Below are positions 48,642 through 55,581 of a stretch of 64,000 bases of DNA, piece by piece; position 1 is the stretch's first letter, and every line of letters starts with the position of its first letter. This DNA is from Promineifilum sp019695075 (GTDB lineage: Bacteria > Chloroflexota > Anaerolineae > Promineifilales > Promineifilaceae): assembly GCA_026129185.1 (NCBI GenBank), contig JAHCIO010000021.1, positions 12,189-76,188 of the forward strand, in the 5' to 3' direction. The notes below the pieces were generated by a model. It was given only the letters and a program-made list of their open reading frames with translations. It had not been told where the DNA came from and did no database searches. The translations under genes and the position numbers were made by a program.

Positions 48642-50017
48642 CGATCGCTCTCTCCGCAGCCCCCGGCGGCGCACGCGGCGGCGAAGTGGTTCAGCACGGC
48701 CAGCGTGCCGGCGATGTTGCGGTCCCACTCGACGACGCTGTGGGTCGTCAACTCGACGGCAAAGGAGGGGATGTCCTGCGTCGTCAGCCAGTCGCTGGCG
48801 TCGCCGCTGATCTCGTAGCCCAGCGGGGCCTGCGTGCTGTAGCCCGAAGCCGCGGCGTAGACCTGCGCCAGTTCGCGCGAAGGCGCGTGGACTTCGTCGG
48901 GGGCGCAGAAGCCGGCCAGCACTGTCCCGGCGGCGCTGTGCCAGAAGACAACCGCGGCCATGGGCGTATCCAGGAAGAGGTCGCGCAGGGCGATCACTTC
49001 CGGCTCGGAGAAGGGCGACAGACCGGCATTGACGGGTTCGTCGCGCCAGACGGCTGTCGGCTGCCAGTTGCAGTCCCAGTTGCGGTTCAGGTCCACGTCG
49101 CGGCCGTTGAAGCGGCCGGAGTAGGTGTCGCTGATGACCCCGGCCGGCGTGGGGATCGGCCCCGTCTGCCAGTCGGGAGCCACGCGCGCCAGCCCGTCGG
49201 GGTTGGCCACGGGCACGATGTGGAGGGTGATCGCGTCGGGCACGGCCGCCGGGTTGCGCTCGAAGTAGTCGATCATGGCATAGGCCAGATTGGCGCTGTT
49301 CCATTCATAGCCGCCGTGGATGGCCCCGACAAAGGCGAGATGCACCGGGCCGGCGCCGAAGATGTAGTGCTCGATGGGCCGGCCACCGTAGGACTGGCCG
49401 ATGGGCGGCTGGGCGGCCGCGGAAGTCAACGGGGCTGCGGTCGTGGGCACGGCAGCCGTGGGCACGGCAGCCGTGGGCACAGCAGCCGTGGGCACGGTAG
49501 CCGTGGGCGCGGGCGTCCCGGCGGGCAGCGTCGCGGCGGTTGGCGCGGCTGTGGACGACGGTGCGACCGTGGGCGCGTCCCCCGGCAGGCGCAGCACCGC
49601 CCCCACGGCGATCTGGTCGGGGTCGGCCAGGCCGTTGAGGGCCACCAACTCCTCGACCGTGACGCCGAAACGGGCGGCGATGGCCCCCAGCGTGTCGCCA
49701 TCGACGACGGTGTATTCAGTGACGCCGGGCGTGGCGGTCGGCGCGGCGGCCGTGGCGGTCGTGGCGGTCGGCGCGGTCGTTTGGGTGGGCAGGCCGGCGG
49801 GGCCGGCGGTTTCCGTTGTGGCCACCGGCGCGCGAGTGGGCGCGCCGGTCGCCGTGGCTACGGCGACCGTGACCACGGCGACGGGCGGTTCCGTGGCCGG
49901 GCCGGGCGTGGCCGCGCCCCAATGCAGCCATGCCGCCGCGCCGGCAGCCAGCAGGGTGATGGCCAGGAGCACGGCGACGAGGGCCAGGAAAGCGCGCGAA
50001 GTGGTGTTCGTGCTCAT
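48638..50017 (-). CDS. LysM-domain M14 zinc carboxypeptidase-like protein
   Basis: A membrane-anchored, outward-facing peptidase of 459 residues. An N-terminal membrane segment (residues about 9-33) leads into a threonine/alanine-rich linker, a LysM peptidoglycan-binding domain (YTVVDGDTLGAIAARFGV, about 102-145), and a second linker with four tandem TAAVP units. The M14 domain at about 205-445 has zinc ligands in GAIHGGYEWN (His and Glu) and VVFWHS (His), the substrate-binding NR in DVDLNRNWD, and the general base Glu in FAVELTTH. This layout suggests cleavage of cell-wall peptides. The stop of the preceding kinase gene is 5 bases upstream of its ATG. Confidence 0.93.
   Translation of the reverse strand: MSTNTTSRAFLALVAVLLAITLLAAGAAAWLHWGAATPGPATEPPVAVVTVAVATATGAPTRAPVATTETAGPAGLPTQTTAPTATTATAAAPTATPGVTEYTVVDGDTLGAIAARFGVTVEELVALNGLADPDQIAVGAVLRLPGDAPTVAPSSTAAPTAATLPAGTPAPTATVPTAAVPTAAVPTAAVPTTAAPLTSAAAQPPIGQSYGGRPIEHYIFGAGPVHLAFVGAIHGGYEWNSANLAYAMIDYFERNPAAVPDAITLHIVPVANPDGLARVAPDWQTGPIPTPAGVISDTYSGRFNGRDVDLNRNWDCNWQPTAVWRDEPVNAGLSPFSEPEVIALRDLFLDTPMAAVVFWHSAAGTVLAGFCAPDEVHAPSRELAQVYAAASGYSTQAPLGYEISGDASDWLTTQDIPSFAVELTTHSVVEWDRNIAGTLAVLNHFAAACAAGGCGESDR
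49446..49505. repeat. Four 15-bp tandem units in the LysM-M14 linker
   Basis: Four consecutive GGGCACGGCAGCCGT-type units, in frame, encoding TAAVP repeats in the linker between LysM and M14 domains. Confidence 0.8.
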
Positions 50018-50021
50018 AGCC

Positions 50022-52130
50022 TTACCGCCCGGCCACGGCGATGGTGTCGCGGATGCCGTCGAGGTTGCGTTCCAGCGTATTGGCCGTCACCTCTTCATAG
50101 TCGCGCAGGAGGATGAAGAAGGCGGGGATGTCTTCGCCTACCAGCCAGTTGCTGGCGTCGCCGACGATGGGGTCGGTAATGGTGTAGACGTAGCCGCTGG
50201 CCGTGGCGTAGGCCTTGGCGAAGCGCTCGGTATCGCCGATGCGGCCGTCGCACTCGCCCGGCGACACCCAGCCCTGGGCGGCGCGGGCGTCGTAGAAGAT
50301 GACCACGGCCGGGCGCGCGTCGAGGAAGTAGTCGCGCAGCACGGCCGATTCCGGCTCGGAGAACGCCCCATCGCCGGCATTGATGGGCGCGTTGCGCCAC
50401 GTCGCCGCGGCGCTCCAGTCGCAGCCGAAGTTGCGGTTGATATCGACGCCGTTGGCGTTGACGCGGCCGGGCAGTTCGCCGACGGCGAGCCGGCTGTCGG
50501 GGTTGCTGTTGGGGATGAAATGCAGGGCCATGCCGGCGGGTATCTCGTCCGGGTTGGCCGCGAAATGGGCCATCGCCTGGTTGACGACGGTGACGCCGCC
50601 GGGGGCGAAACCGGCGTGGATGCCGCCGACCAGGGTGACGACGCGCGCGCCGTCGCCCAGCTTGTAGAGAGTAATCGCCTGGCCGCCGGCCGAGAAGCCG
50701 ATCGTTTCCTCGACCAGTTCCGGCCCGTCCGGTGTATCATCCGTTCCGATTGAAGGCGCGGGTGTGTCCGTCGCCGCCGGTTCGACCGCGGCGGGCACTA
50801 ATGGATCACCTCCCCCGGCGACCTCCAGGCCATCGTTGGCGCCATCGCCGTCGGTGTCGGCGGCGCGCGGGTTCGTCTCGTAGGTGTTGACCTCATCGAA
50901 GTCGATCAGCAAGTCGCCGTCGCTGTCGCGCTCATTGGGGTTGGTCGAGTAGATCAACACCTCGTCGCCGTCTTCCAGGCCGTCGCCATCGGAATCGGGG
51001 CGGCCGGGGTCGGTCGAGAGGGCCGCCTCCTGATCGTTGCTCAGGCCGTCGGCGTCCTGGTCGCCCTCCACGACGGCCGTCAGCGCCGCGGCCGTGGCCG
51101 TGCTCTGGCCGGCGGCCAGGCTTTGCTGGGCGACAGCAATGGCCGTCTGCGTGGCCATGCGGCCCTCATCGGCCGGTTCGTCCTTTTGCGCTATTGTTTC
51201 GGCGACGGGAGTGGCCCGGCCGCCGTTGCCATCCAGAATCGAACGCAGCAGAAAGAACCCGGCCACGGCCAGCACGACGATGGCCACCACGGCCGCCACC
51301 GGCCAGAGGCGGCGCTGATTCGCAGAGGGCTTAGCGTCCACGACTTGCGAAGACAGCGCCATTGCGAAAGCCGTCGCGTTCTGGAAGCGATTCTGCGGCT
51401 CCATCTCCATCGCCTGCAGGATGGCGCGGGCCACGGGCGGCGTCAGCAGGGCCGGCCGCGGCAGCGTGGCCCCCGCCAGCCGGCTGACGCTCTCCACCGG
51501 CGTCTCGCCGGTCAGCAGGGCGTAGAGTGTGGCCCCAACCGCGTAGATATCGGAGCGGGCGTCGGTTGTGCCCAGCCCGTACTGCTCCGGCGGCGAGAAG
51601 CCGGGCGTGACGGCCTGCGCGCCGCGGGTGGTGTGGCCCCCGGCCGTGTATTGCTTGGCAATGCCGAAGTCGACCAGCACCGCGCGGTTGTCGGGGGTGA
51701 TCTTGATATTGGCCGGCTTGATGTCGCGGTGGATGACCGGTTCCGGCCGGCTGTGCAGGTACGCCAGCGCCGAGGCGATCTGGCCGATGATGGGCACGGC
51801 CTCGGCCTCGGTCAGCTTGCCGCGCTGGTCGAGCCACTGCTGCAAGTCCTGCCCCTCGATGAACTCCATCACCAGGTACTGCCCGTGGCCGGGGATGACG
51901 AAGTGGTTGGTGACGCGGGGCAGGTTGGGGTGATTCAGCTGCGCCAGCAGGAGGGCCTCGCGCTCGAATTGCTGCTGCGACACCAGCGACAGGTCGAGGT
52001 TTTCCTTCAGGGCCACGGGCACGCGCAGATTCAGGTCCCAGGCGCGGTAGACCGCGCCCATGCCGCCCTGCCCCAGCAGCGAGACGATGCGGTAGCGATT
52101 CTCCAAAACTTGCCCGACCGAAAGGGCCAT
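50022..52130 (-). CDS. Receptor Ser/Thr kinase with calcium-binding repeats and an inactive M14 domain
   Basis: A 702-residue membrane receptor. The inner kinase (residues about 1-260) has GQGGMGAVYRAWD, Lys in VALKEN, HRDIKPANI, DFGIAKQY and PPEQYG, so it should be active. One membrane segment lies at about 273-296. The outer part has thrombospondin-type-3-like calcium repeats at about 355-433 (DQDADGLSND, DSDGDGLEDGDE, DTDGDGANDG), then a domain at about 475-700 homologous to the M14 peptidase of the next gene. In that domain the catalytic residues are lost: GGIHAGFAPG lacks the Glu ligand, VIFYDA has Asp for the second zinc His, and FFILLRDY lacks the general base Glu, while DINRNF is kept. 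It looks like a binding-only sensor. Confidence 0.94.
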   Translation of the reverse strand: MALSVGQVLENRYRIVSLLGQGGMGAVYRAWDLNLRVPVALKENLDLSLVSQQQFEREALLLAQLNHPNLPRVTNHFVIPGHGQYLVMEFIEGQDLQQWLDQRGKLTEAEAVPIIGQIASALAYLHSRPEPVIHRDIKPANIKITPDNRAVLVDFGIAKQYTAGGHTTRGAQAVTPGFSPPEQYGLGTTDARSDIYAVGATLYALLTGETPVESVSRLAGATLPRPALLTPPVARAILQAMEMEPQNRFQNATAFAMALSSQVVDAKPSANQRRLWPVAAVVAIVVLAVAGFFLLRSILDGNGGRATPVAETIAQKDEPADEGRMATQTAIAVAQQSLAAGQSTATAAALTAVVEGDQDADGLSNDQEAALSTDPGRPDSDGDGLEDGDEVLIYSTNPNERDSDGDLLIDFDEVNTYETNPRAADTDGDGANDGLEVAGGGDPLVPAAVEPAATDTPAPSIGTDDTPDGPELVEETIGFSAGGQAITLYKLGDGARVVTLVGGIHAGFAPGGVTVVNQAMAHFAANPDEIPAGMALHFIPNSNPDSRLAVGELPGRVNANGVDINRNFGCDWSAAATWRNAPINAGDGAFSEPESAVLRDYFLDARPAVVIFYDARAAQGWVSPGECDGRIGDTERFAKAYATASGYVYTITDPIVGDASNWLVGEDIPAFFILLRDYEEVTANTLERNLDGIRDTIAVAGR

Positions 52131-52145
52131 TTTTTCTCTCCCTCG

Positions 52146-54155
52146 CTAGAGCAACAGCAGCAAATAGAGCGCCGCCAACACGCCGGCCGTCACCTCCAGG
52201 GCCACGGCCGCGGCGCTGATGAGTTGTCCGGTGCTGACCTGACCGGCCGTCGGCGTCACGGTGACGGCCACGGCGATGTCCTGCTGCCCCACGCGCACCG
52301 CGCCCTCGTGCCGACGCGGCGCGGGCACGATCAGGCGCGCGTGGCCGCTGTAGAGCCACAGAATGAACCACCACAGAACGTCGATGACGAAGCGTGGCCT
52401 GTAATTCACCGGCTTGTCCTCGCGCCCCAACGCCAGCCGCCCGGTTTGGGCCGTGACCGTCACCCGCCCGCCGGCCGGCGTGACGACATCCGGCGTCGCC
52501 GTCAGCCAATCGTCCAGCGGCTCCACGGGCAACGTGTCCGGCGCGCCCGCTACGGGCAGCGAGCCGCTGGCGACCGCGCCGCGCGGCGTCGTGCCCAGGT
52601 CAAGCGGCGCCGCCGGCCCCAAGAGGCCGGTCAGCGCCGGAACGCCCGCGCCCGCACCCGCGACCACAGCCGGGCCGGGCGCGGCTGCCGGCGGCACAGT
52701 GGCCGGCGGCGGCGCAGGCATCGTCTTGCCCGTCAGCGCCTTAAAGAGCGCCGCGGCATCGGGCGGGCGGGCCTCCGGCGATAAGTCCAGGGCGGCTTTG
52801 ATGGCCTCGCACGTCCGCCGCGAGAGCTTCAGATGAGTATACCCGTCCAGCGGCGGGAACTCGAACAGCCGGCGGCTGCCCGGGTTCTCGTGCGTCAGCA
52901 GGTGGTGGAGCGTGGCCCCCAGGGCGAACAGGTCAGTGCGGGCGTCGCTCTCGCGTTTGCCGAATTGCTCCGGGGCGGCGTAGCCCCGCGTGCCCAGCAT
53001 CAGCGTATCGCTGCGCTTGTCGCCCTTGAAGCGCCGGGCGATGCCGAAGTCGATCAGCTTGATGCGGCCGCTCGTCGCGTCGAGCATGATGTTGTCGGGC
53101 TTCAGGTCGCGATAGATGATGGGCGGGTTACGCGTGTGCAGGAAGGCCAGCACGCGGCATAACTGCGCCCCCCACTCGACGACGTCCTTCTCCGGCAGCG
53201 GCCCGCCGGCCTCGTCCAGCAGTTGGCCCAACGTCTGGCCGTCGATCAGCTCCATGACCAGATAGTGGCGATGGTTGTACTCGAAGACATCGGCCACGCG
53301 CGGCAGGTTTTCGTGGCGCAGCGCGCGCAGCAACTCGGCCTCCTCCTGGAATTTGGCCACGGTCGCGGCGCGGTCGCCGCGGGAGAAAGCCATCTCGCTC
53401 ATCTCCTTCATGGCCCAGCGCGTGCCGTCGTCCATCCGGCCGACCTCGTAGACCGCGCCCATGCCGCCCTGGGCGATGAGGCGCAGGATGAGGTACTCGG
53501 CTCCTTCGCTGCCGATCAGTTTATGGCCGCGCGGGATCTGGCCGGTGGCGAAGCGTTCCAGCAGGCGGCGTTGCTGCGTGGTCGGCGACCCGCCGCAATG
53601 GGGGCAGAAGCGCTCGCCGGCGAACAGCATCGCGCCGCAGAACTCGCAGGCGATCTCGCTGGCGCGGCGGGGTGGCGGGGCGGTCTCGCCGGCGTGCGGG
53701 GCGGCCGGGTCAGCGACCGGCGCGGCCGGTACGTGCTCGGTCAGCAACGCGCCGCACTCAAGGCAGAACTTGGCCGTGGCGCGGTTCTCGCGGCCGCAGC
53801 GCTCACAAGCCACCGTCAGGGCGGCGCGGCAGTGGCGGCAGAAGCGCGCTTCGGGGCGGTTGGGCTGGCCACACGCCGCGCAGGAAAGAAACCGGGTTTC
53901 TAGCTGGGCAACCTCAACCGGTTCGGCCGGCGGCGGCTCCGGCGCGGCGCTATCCGGGGCGATGGCCGGCGCGACCGACTCGGCCGTGTCCTGCTTGTGC
54001 CCGCAACGATAGCAGAAGCGCGAGCCGGGCCGCAGCACAGCATTGCAGACGGCGCAGGCCGGCAAAGGTCCGCTGCCCAGCGGCCGGCCGCAGGCGTTGC
54101 AGAACACCGCCCCGGTTCGGTTGACAGCTGTGCAGTGCGGACACGTGGTCGCCAA
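52146..54155 (-). CDS. Ser/Thr protein kinase with multiple zinc ribbons
   Basis: A 669-residue kinase. The start appears to be a TTG at 54155 with GGAG 8 bases upstream, overlapping the end of the preceding vWA gene. Residues 1-190 contain five CxxC...CxxC zinc ribbons (CPHCTAVNRTGAVFCNACG is the first). The kinase at about 215-470 has AQGGMGAVYEVGR, WAMKEM, RDLKPDN preceded by Tyr in place of His, DFGIARRF and AAPEQFG. A proline/alanine linker leads to a C-terminal part with hydrophobic segments (VLWWFILWLYS near 595; a strongly hydrophobic final 25 residues), so the protein is probably membrane-bound by its end. It belongs to the same subfamily as the kinase at 47514. Confidence 0.92.
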   Translation of the reverse strand: MATTCPHCTAVNRTGAVFCNACGRPLGSGPLPACAVCNAVLRPGSRFCYRCGHKQDTAESVAPAIAPDSAAPEPPPAEPVEVAQLETRFLSCAACGQPNRPEARFCRHCRAALTVACERCGRENRATAKFCLECGALLTEHVPAAPVADPAAPHAGETAPPPRRASEIACEFCGAMLFAGERFCPHCGGSPTTQQRRLLERFATGQIPRGHKLIGSEGAEYLILRLIAQGGMGAVYEVGRMDDGTRWAMKEMSEMAFSRGDRAATVAKFQEEAELLRALRHENLPRVADVFEYNHRHYLVMELIDGQTLGQLLDEAGGPLPEKDVVEWGAQLCRVLAFLHTRNPPIIYRDLKPDNIMLDATSGRIKLIDFGIARRFKGDKRSDTLMLGTRGYAAPEQFGKRESDARTDLFALGATLHHLLTHENPGSRRLFEFPPLDGYTHLKLSRRTCEAIKAALDLSPEARPPDAAALFKALTGKTMPAPPPATVPPAAAPGPAVVAGAGAGVPALTGLLGPAAPLDLGTTPRGAVASGSLPVAGAPDTLPVEPLDDWLTATPDVVTPAGGRVTVTAQTGRLALGREDKPVNYRPRFVIDVLWWFILWLYSGHARLIVPAPRRHEGAVRVGQQDIAVAVTVTPTAGQVSTGQLISAAAVALEVTAGVLAALYLLLLL

Positions 54156-54160
54156 GGGGA

Positions 54161-55555
54161 CTACTCCAGCTTGCGCGTCAACTGGCGCGTAGCATATTGT
54201 AGCTGCTTGGTCGCCGTGGCGTCGAGGGCGGCGCGATTGTCCAGCGCTTCGGCCTGTTGTTGCAGCGTCCGCGCCAGCTTGGTCTCGCCCATGTCGAGTA
54301 GCCGCGTGGCGGCGGCGTGCAGGCGGCGCGTGGCCGTCGCCAGGTCGCCGGCAGCGGCCTCCTCCAGGGCGCGCGTCTGTAAGTTGAAGGCCACCACGCG
54401 CTCGACGTAGCCCATCACGCGCGCATCAGCGGCCGCGTCGGCGGCCGCGCCCTCGGCGAACTGGGCGATGAGATCGGCCCGCGCCGTCACCCGGCCCGCG
54501 CCGACGGGGTCGCTGCTGAGCACGGCCTGGGCCAGCCGGTACTCGCCCGGGCCGCGCGGCGGGACGATCAGTTCCAGCAAGAAGGCCGGCGGCGCGCCCC
54601 ACTCCATATCGCCCAGGGCGATGGAATAGCTGCCGCCGGCGTTCGGCCCCGGTGGCGTGTGGCTCAGCGCCGGCTTGACGCGGGTGATACGCCGCAGTTC
54701 CACGCCCGGCGTCAATTGCAGCTTCAGCTCCGAGCGGCGAAAGCCGACCGCCTGAGCCGCGGCCAATTCGGCGCGGAAGATGTCGGGCAGGCCACCGGGA
54801 TCGGCCACGAAGTGGGCTTGCCCGCCCGTCTGCTCGGCCATGGGAATGAGCAGGTCTTCGTTGAACTCCGTGCCCAGGCCGAGGGTGCTGATGGCGTAGC
54901 CGGCCTCGGCCGCCCGCGCTGTCCAGGCCAGGCAGCTATTGTGGTCGCGGGTGAAGCCGTCGGTCAGCAGGATCATGCGCGCGGCGTAATCGGGCGCGGC
55001 CCCGTGCTGCAACTCCTGGAAGCTCAGGGCCATGCCCAGGCCCATGTAGGTGTCATCGCCCAGGCTCAGCGATTCGACCGAGCGAATGATCGGCCGCAGC
55101 CGCCGCTTCTCGCGCCCGGAGGTCAGCGGCAGCACCGTCTCCGCCCGCGCGGCAAAGGCGACCAGCGACAGGCGGTCGGCCGGGCGGGCCTGCTCCAGCA
55201 CGACTTTGAGGGCATCGACCACGTAATCGATGGGCCGGGGGTAGCGCTGCAAGGACGCCGTGGTGACGTTCTCGAACTGCCACACGGGGATGCCATCGGC
55301 GATGACCTCCTGCACCAATCCCTGCGCGGCCAAATCCTCGAACTGCTTCGGCGTCAGCAGGGGGATGCGCATGGAGGCGCTGACGTCGATGACCAGGGCC
55401 AGGTTGACCGGGGCCGACGCGCCGCGCCGCGGCAGCCGCGGTTCCAGCAAAGCGTAGACCAGTTGCGGCTGGGCAGGGGCCGGGTAGGCGGGGCGGTTGA
55501 GGGTAAAGCCAATGCTAAGCAATAAAGCCGTCCTGGACTCTCTGCCATTGAGCAT
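54161..55555 (-). CDS. vWA-domain protein, paralogue of the one at 44464
   Basis: A 464-residue protein. The vWA domain at about 50-260 has the MIDAS DVSASM and TDGFTRDHNS; the middle threonine may lie in SLGDDTYMG. An insert of about 45 residues follows the first MIDAS loop (LLTPKQFEDLAAQG). The beta-rich middle and the helical C-terminus (FNLQTRALEEAAAGDLATATRRL) match the other vWA protein of this island, so the pair arose by duplication. The N-terminal RPAYPAPAQPQLVYALLEPR equals YLPYMAQPQLLYAYFEAR in that paralogue. It lies between two kinase genes, 26 bases after the EAD kinase. No ribosome binding site is obvious. Confidence 0.9.
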   Translation of the reverse strand: MLNGRESRTALLLSIGFTLNRPAYPAPAQPQLVYALLEPRLPRRGASAPVNLALVIDVSASMRIPLLTPKQFEDLAAQGLVQEVIADGIPVWQFENVTTASLQRYPRPIDYVVDALKVVLEQARPADRLSLVAFAARAETVLPLTSGREKRRLRPIIRSVESLSLGDDTYMGLGMALSFQELQHGAAPDYAARMILLTDGFTRDHNSCLAWTARAAEAGYAISTLGLGTEFNEDLLIPMAEQTGGQAHFVADPGGLPDIFRAELAAAQAVGFRRSELKLQLTPGVELRRITRVKPALSHTPPGPNAGGSYSIALGDMEWGAPPAFLLELIVPPRGPGEYRLAQAVLSSDPVGAGRVTARADLIAQFAEGAAADAAADARVMGYVERVVAFNLQTRALEEAAAGDLATATRRLHAAATRLLDMGETKLARTLQQQAEALDNRAALDATATKQLQYATRQLTRKLE

Positions 55556-55581
55556 GCATGCACTCGTTCAGCGTGACCGAC

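Noticed and set aside
48642..49304. N-terminal extension of the zinc-ribbon kinase
   Set aside because: It is the shadow of the LysM-M14 gene; the ATG at 48641 begins with a zinc ribbon and overlaps the upstream stop as ATGA.
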